From: Stenopsyche tienmushanensis
Lineage: Eukaryota; Arthropoda; Insecta; Trichoptera; Stenopsychidae
Length of the DNA: 64,000 nucleotides
Assembly: GCA_008973525.1 (NCBI GenBank)
Contig: WACJ01000520.1
Location: forward strand, 2,108,001 to 2,172,000
Reading direction: 5' to 3'
Of the stretch, positions 24,162 through 36,084 are shown in pieces. Position numbers and translations under genes: made by a program. The notes under the pieces are model-generated. The model saw nothing but the letters and a program-made list of their open reading frames with translations, searched no databases and was not told the origin of the DNA. Position 1 is the first letter of the stretch; each line of letters begins with the position of its first letter.

Positions 24162-24530
24162 TCAAATTCGTTTATTTACGGCGGACGACGGATTCCTCCT
24201 TGAGCGTCCGAATTGTATTGCTTGGGTGCACTTTTTGCCTCCTTTGTCCATTAATTCGTCCCCATGCTTAAGAATCTTAATGCTTCTCGTATCGATCTCG
24301 ATGTACGCGATACGCTCGCCAAGTTTAAAACGACTCGAATTCAATTTTATCATCGTTTTATCGAGGCGATTCGGGACTGTTTTTAAAAGGAGCCGCTCAA
24401 ATTCGCATTTTAAATTGGCGCTTGTTTTTTTTTTGTCGAAGCTCAGGCGGTTAACATCAGGTCCTTGGGAGATGATGATGGAAATGTTGGCGACCCCTCC
24501 TGCTGTCAGCAGGCATGTAAAAGCAAACAT
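24162..24530 (-). CDS. Unassigned open frame, 122 codons
   Basis: I do not recognise this frame. It starts MFAFTCLLTAGGVANISI, which has a hydrophobic stretch that could pass for a signal sequence, and continues as a basic, mixed sequence ending SAVNKRI. The plus strand is also open over the same bases for 150 codons (24,226-24,678), which weakens the case for either. No splice or promoter evidence was found. It might be an exon, a transposon remnant or chance. Confidence 0.2.
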   Translation of the reverse strand: MFAFTCLLTAGGVANISIIISQGPDVNRLSFDKKKTSANLKCEFERLLLKTVPNRLDKTMIKLNSSRFKLGERIAYIEIDTRSIKILKHGDELMDKGGKKCTQAIQFGRSRRNPSSAVNKRI

Positions 24531-24839
24531 TGTTCAGTTGAAAGCCTCCCTGGCTGCAATCATAACAAACAGAACTGCTGGAGGCCGCTGTCCGCTCAAG
24601 TTTGACATCGGCCAACATATGGCGCAAAACGTATATCACATGAATACCTGCACTCATGCCTCGCTCTCAAAGGGTTAACGCCTTTGACGCGGAGCTGGAA
24701 TCACTTTTAGCGGTAAATTTTATCAAGACCCAAGATATTTTCTATTGTTGCTCATACACAACCTTACCGGCTGACATTTGCGTTTTTGGTCGCTCTGGGC
24801 GGCTTTCGCCGGTTGCTGTCCACTCAGCTAACTGACGAT

Positions 24840-25158
24840 TTGACTCTGGAATGTAGTGATGGATCTATGTGTCGTCCATTGTCACATACCGCAAGAAAAA
24901 AAATATTTTTATTGCGCTGAAAAAGCTCTAAACAGCGCTCTGAATAATGGACGCGTTGCTCTTTTCGATCGATTTTCGCTGACAAAGCTTTCTAATGAAC
25001 AAACGTTGATGCAAAATGATAAACACACTACTTTTTGACATCTCTAAGGTGTCAGCTATCTCCCGCAACTTCAATTTATGATCTTTTATTAATTTTGTAT
25101 TAATAAATTTGGGCAAATCTTTCAAAAAATCATATGGATTTATCAATAGTAGCGCCAA
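24840..25158 (-). mobile_element. Mariner transposase fragment with HTH
   Basis: The minus strand reads DHKLKLREIADTLEMSKSSV then FIILHQRLFIRKLC, the helix-turn-helix and linker of a mariner transposase. It continues SNASIIQSAV (the VHNSERC segment) and ends with a decayed CDNGRHIDP/IHHYIPESN piece. This is the only place in the first 42 kb where the mariner DNA-binding region is clear. Stops and a frame shift make it a pseudogene. Confidence 0.75.
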
Positions 25159-25159
25159 C

Positions 25160-25550
25160 TATATATCGTCCAACGAACTTATTGAACGTTGTGTTATCTT
25201 ACTTTGAAAAATATCCACTGACCCACAACTTCAATCGCATCAAATCGTACTAAAACTACAGAAAATTTACTATTAGGGCGTTACACATGAACGTTCGGAG
25301 TCCGAATGTAAAAATTAAAACCCCATAACTTTTACAGATTATTCAATCAAAATGATCTCAATTTGCTTCAATAGTATCTTACCGACTAGAAACATAATTA
25401 CTTGATTCAATTTTATAATAGTCCGCTCTTTTAGAAACAATAAATACTTCAAATTGACTACTAATTTTTCTGTCCAAAAATCATACTAATTTTTGGTCAA
25501 CAGAATATTTGATCAAATATCTGATTAATCACTGCATATATTTCTATCTT
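25160..25550. other. Intergenic, AT-rich, unassigned
   Basis: Nothing recognised. Confidence 0.3.
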
Positions 25551-25554
25551 TCTT

Positions 25555-25720
25555 CTGTATATATGAAAATGAATATCTGTTTGTCTGTGGTATGTTTGTA
25601 CAAGGTACATTCCCGTACCATTCATCCGATTGCGATGAAACTTTGGTGAGTTATTGGGCGTGTACCCGAGAAGGTTTTTAAATTCGTTTATATGCAAATT
25701 TATTCTCATTTATTTCCAAT
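25555..25720 (+). repeat. Helitron-like 5' segment
   Basis: TATATATGAAAATGAATATC, TTTGTCTGTGGTATGTTTG, CCATTCATCCGATTGCGATG then AAACTTTGG. A related copy is at 33,780-33,985. Confidence 0.45.
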
Positions 25721-25724
25721 TAAC

Positions 25725-26620
25725 CAAATAGCATTAACTCTAATAATAGATATTTATAACGCACCATTTACAATGCGAATTAATTAGCCAATAAATTTAA
25801 AGACATCCAGCTCGCGACGGCTTATTTGCAGCGAATACCCAGATTCCTTTTTATTTCGACATCAATTACACCGTGTCTCCGGGACAATTCGGCCACGAAT
25901 TTCACCGCATCAAAACTACCGAACGGGACCCATTCTGGCAACATGTTAATTCGAGGACTCAAATGCTTCACGAGTCGACGAGAAATGTTTATTTTCTTTA
26001 ATTATCCCCCCCGCATGCATAATGACGTCGGATTCTTGAAATATCACTTCAATTGTGATATGTGCCCCTTAGCTTTAAGCCCATTGTCCTGCTTATTTGA
26101 AGAAAAAGCAGCTGCTACCTATAGTGGCTCCATTCGTGATCAACAACTCAACTCTTTGCTTACATTAAAAGGAAAACACTTCGACCATGGCCGCTGATTC
26201 TCCATCTTTAGCCCCTTGATCAACAATATTGTAATATTGTATGTTGAGCATTAACTGAAAAATCTATACAGGGGGCTGTTATGTCAGGGGAATTTTAACG
26301 TATTAGATGTATCGATAAGTCCTTGCCGACTTGCCGAGTTTGCATCTAGATACAGTAAAGGCAGCATCTAAGTAAGTTTTTTAAAAAGAACTATTGGTCA
26401 TGGAGTCCCACTACTGACCCAAGTTGTTTGTTGATCCCGCACAGCAAGGTGCAAAACTTGAATTTAATATCTCATTCTCAACTTAGAGTGGCCAGTGGTG
26501 CTCTGAGCGCGTGGAAGAAACTAGCTAAATTTTGGAAATTAAAATAACAACAAACTAGCTTAGATATATACATATATATTGTAAATTAAGACTAGGTAAA
26601 ATAAATATGTAACATAGATA
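25725..26620. other. Intergenic, no gene recognised
   Basis: The plus strand is open for 123 codons at 25,826-26,197. It has several cysteines (PCLRD, LKCF, NCDMCPLALSPLSC) but no known pattern, and I do not call it a gene. Confidence 0.25.
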
Positions 26621-26622
26621 AA

Positions 26623-27000
26623 TATATAAGTTTTATGGGTGAGGGAGTCTCGCTCGCGACCTCATTTGTTGTGAGCCATCTATGTAAATTAGCCTCTTGG
26701 GGGACTTTCGTAATCATGGAGATCGTAGAAAGCTCATACATTTCTCCTCATAACTTATACAAAAAGCTCTAAATGCACTAAAAGATGAGGAAGTGGTCAT
26801 AAAGTTTATGTGTCCAACCGGTCCGCCTTTCAGACCGCTGATACGTCAAATGTGCGCCTCGAGATCGGACGTAATAGAACGTGGTCTGCGTTCATGATCC
26901 AATATCCGCATGGACACTTCGAAACCGGGGAAAGTCTAAACCTAAAAAGCGAATTCCTGAACTGCCAGTGCCCTGTGAGGAACTGAGACGTCTAAGGCTG
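26623..27000 (+). repeat. Family 2 repeat copy, long
   Basis: Contains all blocks of the family: GTCTCGCTCGCGACCTCATT, TGAGCCATCTATGTAAATTA, AACCGGTCCGCCTTTCAGAC, GAACGTGGTCTGCG, ACTTCGAAACCGGGGAAAGT and GTGCCCTGTGAGGAACTGAG. Confidence 0.65.
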
Positions 27001-27179
27001 TTCCTAACCGAGAGGAAAAACTGATAAAGGTGGCGGCTGGCAGTCGACGCGGACCAGCTCTCCTGCCAGCTAGAACTATTGTATTATTAGACACAGATGA
27101 CAGACAGCGACTGACTGGATCAGAGGGTCTATAAATATGAGCCTATTTCCTGCGCTGCTACATAGTCTGTTCCGGGTTA

Positions 27180-27570
27180 CCCCGGACTAGCCACACAAGG
27201 GATGTCCTCCACTGATATTTAGCCCCACGAGAAACTCTATGCGCAGAGCATCCAGGCGCTCACCCCTTTTGTTCCGCGCCCTTCAGAGGAGGCTCCACCA
27301 ACTACTGTAATCGGCTGTTCCACACACCCCTTGGTACACAGCACAGGGTAACCTGCGCACCCAACTCATGTTAGCTGGGCTACCCCAGCTGCGTTTGATG
27401 AACACACTGACGAGGCTGGTTTCACGCACCTTCACTCCACATCATTACCCCAGGGGCTCAACCGTAGCCCACGGGCATAGGGTTGTCCACGCCCTTAGTG
27501 GTAACAGATTCTCGATTAAGTGTCGAAGAACTATTGCAGAGATTATTATTATTCACCGTAGTCGATAGTT
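27180..27570 (+). repeat. Degraded element related to 30.2 kb
   Basis: CTGTAATCG, GCACAGGGTAA and TGCGCACCCAACTCATGTTA are shared with 30,250-30,340. Both give AQG..RTQLML in one frame, so the ancestor may have been coding. Superfamily unknown. Confidence 0.4.
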
Positions 27571-27574
27571 CAAG

Positions 27575-28020
27575 AACATTTAAAACGTATCAGGGAGACG
27601 AATCGATTGGGAGTTTGGATGCCGCACGAACTGTCCGACGATAACAAAGGCGAGCGACGAAACGCGTGCAAAATTTTGTTGTCAAAAATGAATCGTTTAT
27701 GACGATAAAAATCTACCGACTCCGAAACCTGGATTGACGATCCGCCAGATTCTTTTGTGCGTTTGGTGGGATATTCAAGGAATTATTTAGTACGAATTTA
27801 TGAAACCTGATGAAACAATAACTGTAGATGTATATTATCAGCAATTGGAAAGGGTGAACAATAAATTGAGAGTCAAACGTCGAGAATTAATCGAGACAAA
27901 TTTAGTGATTCTGTAATTGCAATTTAAAAACTCGAAAACATGTGAGAAAATGTAGGCAGTAATGAAGGAAATTATATTTTGTAAGAATTTGTAAAAAAAA
28001 TGATTGTTAAACAATCGGAG
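27575..28020. other. Intergenic, unassigned
   Basis: Short mariner-like traces (AACTGTCCGACGATAACAAA, ACGCGTGCAAAATTTTG) may be present but are too decayed for a firm call. Confidence 0.25.
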
Positions 28021-28400
28021 AAGAGTTTTCGATACATCTAATACTAATAAAATAATACAATCAAAACTCTTTTTGTACGATTTCGAAGTTATGCGATTTT
28101 TTAAAGCATTTGAGATGCCAGACGTAAGACAGCCTTAAAATTTTACCAATGATACAAGACGTCCTTTAAATGCTATTTTTTGGATTGCCTCATTGTTTTC
28201 CTGGATTTTTTATTAACTTTTTTTATGCGATTTTGGATATATTTTATATAGCTGTTTCGAATTTATGCGATTTTTAAAATCCACAGAACGCATCTTCACT
28301 TTTTTTATGTAAGTCATAGCTTTTTTTGTGCGATTTTCCGCGGAAAATCCACCGCACAAAAAAAGGCAAAGATAAAAAGTGTAATCTAGTTGACAATCAT
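28020..28400. repeat. Possible Tigger/pogo-like MITE with hairpin
   Basis: CTCTTTTTGTACGATTTCGA and GTTATGCGATTTTTTAAAGC near 28,065-28,105, GAATTTATGCGATTTTTAAA at 28,260 and TTTTGTGCGATTTTCCGCGG at 28,320 are related phrases. GATTTTCCGCGGAAAATC, centred near 28,342, is a perfect palindrome inside a longer inverted repeat. A similar phrase in reverse occurs at 32,360-32,410. The superfamily is a guess. Confidence 0.35.
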
Positions 28401-29490
28401 GTAATATCGTTAAAATAATCAAATAATTTGATTGATTTCTGAAGTTATTGTTTTAATTAACTGAACCTAAAGCAATTACATCGCTTTGGTGACACGCCAG
28501 GGAACTGTTTTTGAGCATTATAAACACGTTTTTGATATAATATATTTGATTTAAACGGATACCGTACGCTGAGCATGTATTTTTTTGTCAAAAACAACAC
28601 TTTTAAGCCAAAACAATAAACTTGTGCGATAGTTTGATCGATAATAGCAAACGTCAAACGGATTTGTTTTACTTAACGACAATGTCAAACTTAACGGCGT
28701 TAACTCCGACCGTTTTAATTGGATCAAAGCGACCAAAACAAATTTATATTTGGAACGAGCACGGCATTCGTGCCTGAATATCTCGATAATTTTATTCATA
28801 AGAATGAAGCAATAAAGTTTACAAATATTTGTGCGCCATTTTATTTGCGCAAGTCATGTCAGAGCGGTATTAAATAGGGAAATTCGGCGATTTTTTTTGA
28901 GTTTCTCCGGTCGTGCTCGCTTTGATTAATTAACGAGTCTTGCATATTGGATCGCGATGAACTTTGATGTACTTAAAGAAGTCGCTTTACAAACACGAGT
29001 GACGACCTTTTTCAAAGGGGCTTTCTTGGAAAACTATTTTCAGTCGACCGCAACAAAAAGAACACAAAAAGGGGTAGAAAATATGTGGATGAGTTTCTAA
29101 ATATTTTTTTTCAAACATTTGGCAAACGTTTATATCGGTTCGGTAATGGTTTTTGCTTCGGGAAAAATAACGGTTTCATTGGTCATAGGATTTCGGTTCG
29201 AATCGCTTTAAAAAAATGTATATTTTCAAAGTTTGAGAAATTTAGCTTGAAGATATTTCATGCTTGAATGATACAAGTATGAATAAATTACATTGCATGA
29301 TATCATAATATTAGTTTTACTCTTTACGCTAACGCGTTTATTTAAACAAGAAAAGTCCTGAATCATTAAAATAAACATTTTTTCCCTTAAGGAGGGGCTG
29401 AAACTAATTTCAATTAAATGTATATCATTAATTAAGAACAAACACTGATGATAATTCCAAGGAATCTCTTAACTCGAACTATAATATAGA
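28400..29490. other. Intergenic, unassigned
   Basis: No gene or clear repeat recognised. Confidence 0.3.
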
Positions 29491-29493
29491 GTG

Positions 29494-29645
29494 CATGAGT
29501 TTAACTGTTTTATTGGTATACAAGATTGACTCACGCTGCGCGATCCTGAGGAAAAATTGGATTTATGTGGAGGAAAAGCGGTGCACATACGAATATTGCA
29601 TCTGCACTTACGTGAATATAAAATGAACTCACTAATCAAAGGGTT
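29494..29645 (+). repeat. Family 1 tail
   Basis: GACTCACGCTGCGCGATCCT, AATTGGATTTATGTGGAGG, GCACATACGAATATTGCATC, then AACTCACTAATCAAAGGGTT. It stands without the mariner part. Confidence 0.6.
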
Positions 29646-29649
29646 GATT

Positions 29650-30620
29650 ATAGCTTCCACCTCGGAAACCACAACAGGCACTTTTAATAGCTCTTCTTCA
29701 GAAGAAAAGGAAGCTCAGTTCGTTGGCTACCAGATCTCGACGAAGGAGGATCTCCTCGAATAACCAAGCTCGATTCCAGCCTCTGGTGAAGAAGGATCTC
29801 CTTGGACGACCAGCTCTTCTACCTCGGACTTCATGTCAACCTCTATCAATGACTTGGTGGGATGTTTTGGACTCTTGACAATAAAGCTCATGCCCCACAC
29901 TGCTGTGCTACCGCTACGCGCAAAGCTTCTAAGCGCCCTCCAAAGAAGCCATATTCCCGCAGGAAGGTCGATTTCAAGCTATGTGTATCTGAAGGTGCGT
30001 TAGAAGAGGAAGGAAGAGATTATGCTAAAAGCAAAAGAACTACTACGCAAGATCACTATCACTACGAGTTCAACCTCAGATTGAAGGGGACTACAGCAGA
30101 TCACGGACTATAAGAGCTCCTCTTTTCATATAGTACTCGTATGGATTCGATCACTTGTAGTTCCTATGCATAGAGAGCAACCTAAAGCCATTCTTCCCTG
30201 TATGCACCAGGCTGTTAAAGATAGTGGTGTCGCCTTTTACATTCCTCCTGCTCCTTCTGTAATCGACAGTTACACATTACCACTTTACGTGTATGCAGCA
30301 CAGGGTAAGATGCGCACCCAACTCATGTTACAAGACTGGAATCAAAATCACAGTACCTTCACAACTGTCGAGATTTATAAATATCTTGTTTCTCCTACTA
30401 TTCCTAAAAAAAACCTTACTACTTCAAATAAACGGGCAAAAAAAACGTATTCCATCGTTTAACACAGCCGACTCGTTGGTCGGGACTATCGTCTACGAAA
30501 CACGCTGCGATCGATCATGCATCGTGCCAAGATGCATAATGTGACCCTCAAGCCACAACGATGAAGATACCTGACTCCCACATGTCAAGTAGAAGCCCAT
30601 CGAAAATCAAAGCCTGAGAT
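29650..30620 (+). other. Decayed coding-like stretch, unknown element
   Basis: The plus strand has several short open frames in a row with interspersed stops. One includes GVAFYIPPAPSVIDSYTLPL then YVYAAQGKMRTQLMLQDW at about 30,230-30,345. Part of it recurs at 27.3 kb, so it is probably an old mobile element rather than a gene. I cannot name the family. Confidence 0.35.
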
Positions 30621-33430
30621 CCTGACTATTTTTACTCGTATGATCTTCCTGCAGTAACTTCTTCAATGCAAGAATTGCTGGAACGTATTGTTCCACATGT
30701 TGAATCATTCCGAGATCTTCTTCAAAGATATGTGAGAGCAGATCATGTTCATCATTGCTGATGATTCCGAAAACCAGTGTACGACTATTTTGCTTATTAA
30801 TTCATCTATTTGCCCCAGGGGGTTCTTAATTCCATGTGAAAACTTTTTGTTTTTAACAAGTTGCACCCTTTTTTGTTTTTTTAGAAAGAAGCTGATACAT
30901 CTGTCAAAACTTAAACCGAAGATCTCCTTCGAATGTATTCTCTGAATTATCCTCAAAGGCAACTTCGACTGTCTACGATATCTTTTCTGGTCATTCCGGC
31001 GTAAATTAAGTAGATCCACTCCTCAGGCTGCTCAAAGTCATCCAATCTGTCGGTCTAAAGTCGTAGAGCTTGGAAATAAAAACATGGTTCAAGAAAAATC
31101 CAGCATTGTCTGCATTTTCGCGTTTAAATTTGCGCCAATTCTATTCACGCACCTGTATGATCATCATCTTCGGAGGCTCTAATAATTTCTAGTGGGTAAT
31201 CCGCAGACTTCCACCTGCTATTTGTTAGCAGTCAAAAGACAGTTCCACGTGCTGGTCATCATCAGATAACATCGGCAACAACACAGGCGTGAAGCAAAAC
31301 CATTAAGACTTGCACCAAAAATTATGACTTCAATTAATAATCAGATACCAGTTGGGAAAACATTGGCGTAGAACGCTTTATGTATATATTTTCCTATCGA
31401 AAAATTCCAAATTCAAAGCATGTGGACTTCGGACCGAATTCCTCTTGTCTTATTCTGGACGAACCATCAATCATCGATGGACATTTTAAAGATTTACGAT
31501 AGGAATCTGATGGGGCTGTCGACGCAGACGAGCGTCCCGAGCCGCCACTGTGCTGCATGGACACGGCAAACATCATTCGGTTGTGTAACTAACTGCAAGA
31601 GACAGATAAGATCAGAACGGTCTTCTTGGATCTAATTGAATCCCCTACTCCTCTTCGTCCACATTCCTCCTCCCCAAGTTACAGGTTCCTCTCCCTGTAG
31701 GCGTCCACGATCCGACATAATTTTTCGATTAATACATGTCGCATTCGTCGCGTTTTAAATACTGATATATTAAAATGATAACGCACTCCCCAGCACTGAT
31801 GTATGCCCGTGGACATCCACTCTCGTACGAGCATATATCATCATGCTACATTCCATGGGAAATTGACAAAATACCCGTGAAAGCCTTTGAAAAATACACC
31901 CAATCGCTCATTTGAATAATTCAATTTATAAGTTAATCTTGTTCGTATGTGAGAATTTTAAATATAGTCAACCCTCCTATAGCGACCACTTCATTTGCGG
32001 AGTCTTTTACGCAAGCAATGGGTGAAATACGTAAGCTCAATGCAACCTGGCGTGCACTGCTTAACAATGCGTATCCAGTTTAAAGTAAATTCATTAATTA
32101 AAACTTGTGATATGATGTCAACCGTGTTGAAAAAAGTAGTTTTGAGAAAAACGCGTTAAAAGATTTCATTATGGTCTTTTTGACTGGCCAATTTGTCGCG
32201 TCACGAAAACAGCTATAACTCCGTAAGTAGTTGGAATTTTGTCCAAAAATGAAAAATAATCCAAATTTCGGTTAGTTTTGATGATTATTCCTATTTTATA
32301 CGAAATATCCCAAACGCGCTCTTTATGAAATGAAAAGTAAATTTAAAAAAATCTTTAAAACAAACCGCATAACTTCGAAATCGCACAAAAAAAATCGCAC
32401 AAAAAAAAGGTTGGACTAAAAAAAAATTTTATTTCGTATTCGAATCAAAACTATATTTTGAGTGGCTATATATTGTTGTTCACACAAAAAATAATTTTTT
32501 GCATTAAAAAAATGTATTATGTGACACAAATCTTTGAATCTTATACAACACCAGCACAAATATTTGAATAATTTGCGAAATTTCTCCCGGTGCCAAAGAG
32601 TTTAAATAGCTCTTTGGATAGTTTTCGAATTCTGTTAGACCTGAATATTTAATTATTCAGATTTATCTTCGATAAATTCAACATTTTCATTCGATAATAA
32701 CTATGTATTCCTTGAATCTCTCAAACAGTTAAACGTAAATAAACTTTTTTAAACTTTTCCACCGATACTTTTTACTCTCTTTAAAATCACTTCGCTTCGC
32801 TTTTAGATTTCTTTGGAATCACATTTTATTTCATTCAGTACAATTTTTGCGGTTTTGTTGCTTTACTTTGTTGTAATAATTCTGTAAATTCCTAAACCAC
32901 CTATTTTTTTTAATCAATATTGTTCAAAGAATAAGAATCTATATGCATTTTTTTATATCCTTCATCTTTTATATCCTTAATATACATAAACGTTATCAAC
33001 CCATATATTTATTTATGTATTTCTTAGATCTTATGCTTCATTCCTAAGCAAAGATAAAGAATGAAGAAAATCGACTTTGGTCGGTGATCGGAGCGCGCGA
33101 CGATTTCTCCATCGGAAGAATTTACTATGACTGAACAAAATGGCCGACAAATACATCAGGTGTGCCAACGCTCATTACCTTTCCAATCAATCATTTCCAC
33201 GGACAATAATTTAAAGTCTTCTTTATTTTATAACTCAGAGAATAAAAAATGATTTTTACTCTTCATTTACCTAATAAAAAACACTAAGGATTAGATAATT
33301 TAGATTAAAAAAAATAAGTTTTCAAAATAATAAAAACAAATTTGGAACGTGGTTTCGTATAGTTTAAAAAAATCATAATGGCGAAATACCTGTAAAAATG
33401 TAATTAGAAGAATCAAATGTATAAATTATA
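30620..33430. other. Intergenic, no gene recognised
   Basis: The minus open frame at 30,705-31,019 is lysine-rich and without known motif. GTCAACCCTCCTATAGCGAC near 31,968 looks like a pogo-type terminus, but no partner end was found. 32,360-32,410 repeats the GCATAACTTCGAAATCGCAC phrase. The rest is AT-rich. Confidence 0.3.
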
Positions 33431-33478
33431 AACGCACAAATATGTGCGTATGGTATTTATAGGGTTAATATTAGGGTG
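33430..33478 (-). repeat. piggyBac-type terminal repeat
   Basis: On the minus strand it starts TTAACCCTATAAATACCATA and continues into GCACATATTTGTGC, an imperfect hairpin. It matches the sequence at 841-880. TTAA plus CCC is typical of piggyBac-like ends; the rest of the element was not found. Confidence 0.5.
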
Positions 33479-33779
33479 ACCAAAAAAAATCGCATATTTT
33501 GTGGGCCCTGTGTTTAAGCTCAGTTACAAAAGCCAGTAAAACACTCAAAGATATTTATGATGAAGTGATAGCAGTCCGCAGACGCTAAAATTAATTCTAG
33601 AAATCGGACAACAAAAGCTTAAGGGATGAAGCTCATCGGCAAATTGAATAGGATGGGTATTATGGGGTAGGATGGATACCGCACGTCTCTTGATCGAACA
33701 CAACTAAAACGAGCATCCTATGATACTATTATTTTTCTTAGGAGTTCGAGAAATTATTAGAGATTATCTATATATATAT

Positions 33780-33985
33780 ATATATATATACAACATAAAA
33801 ATGAATGTTTGTGGTATGTTGTCCGTTTGTCTCGTATACGTTCATATACTATTCATGCGATTGCAATGAAACTTTGAGGAGCTGTGGTGCGCATCTTTGT
33901 TAACGTTTTTGAATTAGAATAAGTATTGTTTGTTTACACACAATTTGTTTTGCGAGATGTTAAGCGGATGCACCATGTTGTCCTA
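33780..33985 (+). repeat. Helitron-like 5' segment after (TA)n
   Basis: A (TA)n run at about 33,766-33,790 is followed by ATAAAAATGAATGTTTG, TATTCATGCGATTGCAATGA and AAACTTTG, like the 25.6-kb copy. Confidence 0.45.
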
Positions 33986-33989
33986 GCAT

Positions 33990-34660
33990 TTCAACCCGCG
34001 CTACACGTGGCCTAAAGCAATAAACCACGTAACTGTACTACTGCGTTCTTTTTAAATAGATGATAAGCGCGTTTAACATTGCAATGCACGCCGAATATTG
34101 TAATAAAATTTGATTCGAATTGTTTAAATGAACAGTTTTGATTGAAAGTCAATAAAATGCATTCAATGGTGTACAGTTACGCGTCAAAAGAGGCTATTTC
34201 GGGCTTTGTAATATGAATTTTCGGCTGTCAATCACGGAATAACGACCAATAAAATTGACATTTAATTCATTGTCAAAAACGCCGATTATGGCATTTATGA
34301 CATCGCCACAATGCATAGCATAAACGTCCAATTTGTCCGTGTCCCCGGCAATCCTCGTCGAATAAAACAACAATTTTTATGCCCGAATCCGCGTACAATA
34401 AGGGCTTTTTATGTCCGGTAAACGATCATGACGATCGGATAAAAGGAATTACGACACTCGGAGTGGACGACGACGTCGAGCCCAAAGTTATTCCCGATGC
34501 TGCTGCATAAAAATGCAGTAGGCATAGTCGGCGATAATAATGTCACCCGTGTTTTATGTAAATAAGACGAGGTGTGGTTGGGCTTCCTGCTGCTTTACTG
34601 CCGGCCACTTCCAGATCTTGGGATGCTGCGGCCGTGATAACGAGACCTTCCTCGGTACGC
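33990..34660. promoter_or_regulatory. Candidate regulatory block rich in TTTATG
   Basis: This stretch shares no repeat with the rest of the window and has balanced composition. TTTATG, in either orientation, occurs at 34,294, 34,319 (reverse), 34,376, 34,408, 34,506 (reverse) and 34,553: six times in about 265 bp. TTTATG is the core bound by Caudal and posterior Hox proteins in insects. A cis-regulatory role is inference only. Confidence 0.3.
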
Positions 34661-35270
34661 CACTAAAATATGAATAGCCGCGTCGATATCTCACTAATAT
34701 TCGACGCTATTCTATCTCGCGGATATCGATCTCGATATGAATAATTTATATTTATTATTTGATGCAGCTGAGGAGTTGTGTGATTTGTCGGCGAGATGGT
34801 GAGCAACACGTTATCATGAAGACGTCTCGCTTCAGTGGAAAGACACTTTATGGTCGTGAACCCGTAACCCTGTCGCATAAATCCCTAGCAACTAGTCCTG
34901 CGAATGTTGCTAACAGCATTATCCATTCACCGCGGGTTTAACCCCGTAATCTGCTATGTTTCAGATTCTAGTAACTGTCTTTGGATCCCGTGTTGCATCT
35001 GATAGCGTACCATCTAAATTTCAAGCATCGCACTAAAAGAAGTAAATCCGGCTTGAAATATTGCGAGGTGATGCTAAGAACCACGGGAACTCAATTAATA
35101 ACACGCCAGGTTTAATACCCAAACAGATTTAGCAACAAATCGTGTAAAATATACAAAGTTGTTTAAGTAGAGTATGATAAATATGAAAACCGCCGAGAAA
35201 AATATTTCAACCAAAGACTGAGGACACCTTAAAGATATCAGAAGGCAGTGTATTCATCATTTTGCACTAA
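34660..35270. other. Intergenic, unassigned
   Basis: No gene recognised; two short open frames overlap on opposite strands around 34,660-34,940. Confidence 0.25.
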
Positions 35271-35274
35271 AATA

Positions 35275-35445
35275 TATCCATGAGAAAGCTCCGTTCGAAA
35301 TAGGTACAGCATATGCTCACAGTCGCAACGCGTCCACAATTCAGAACGCTGTTTACAGCTGTTTTAACACAATAAAAATGATTTTTTCATTCGATATGTA
35401 ATAATGGATAAAAACAAGGATCCATCACTATATTCCAGAATCAAA
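35275..35445 (+). mobile_element. Mariner fragment
   Basis: GAAAGCTCCGTTCG (decayed KLC motif), CACAGTCGCAACGCGTCCAC, TCAGAACGCTGTTTACAGCT, then GGATCCATCACTATATTCCA where mariner has WIHHYIPE. A short deletion removes the DQKQ codons. Confidence 0.65.
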
Positions 35446-35661
35446 TCGTGTAAAATAGTGTATTTATTAGTATATAAATTAAAATAAAATGGCAGGGGGA
35501 TTTTTTGTTTCGAATTTAGCGTACCTGGTTTGTACGGAAGATCCCAGTGGCCATTTTATTTGATCCCGCATGTTTATCGGCCATTTTGTTCAGTCACAGT
35601 AAATTCTTCCAATGGAGAGATCGTCGCGCGCACAAAGACGCTAGCGTACGGGTTCGTTCTT

Positions 35662-36052
35662 CTTTCGGGATGTGATGTTGCTGGACGAATGGATGGAAAT
35701 AGATGGGTTTCGAACAGAAAGATTATCTTCTCTGAATAACTATTTATTCCACAAGAGAGAGAGAGAGAAAGCCTTGGCTGCAGGAGGGACGACCTCCCGC
35801 AGCCAAGGCTAACCGACGACTCCCCCAACTCCCGTTTCCTGCGCGTCACTACCCAATGGCGCAATACAGCAATGGTGCACGCGCAAGAAGCGATCGGTCG
35901 ATATGTGGATGTCTCCGTAGGGCCACAAGAGATGGCGCTGTTAAAATAACACATTGCACCTGAAGAGAGACGGAAGATGTCGCTGTTAATTTGGCGAATT
36001 AAATCTGCTCAGATTAACAGCATTACTACGTGGCGTTGGTAAATCGCCCACG
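35662..36052 (+). repeat. Family 3 repeat copy, near complete
   Basis: Has GCTGGACGAATGGATGG, a (GA)n run, GGCTGCAGGAGGGACGACCT, CGCAAGAAGCGATCGGTCG, CGGAAGATGTCGCTGTTAAT, AAATCTGCTCAGATTAACAG and ends with AAATCGCCCACGCTACA. The last motif matches the terminal repeat of the small hAT-like element in NAA38 intron 2, which suggests a hAT-like DNA element. Confidence 0.65.
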
Positions 36053-36084
36053 CTACACCACCATTAACCACCAATAACCACTAA

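Noticed and set aside
30705..31019. Lysine-rich 104-codon frame on the minus strand as a gene
   Set aside because: No motif, no splice context, and an overlapping open frame on the other strand.
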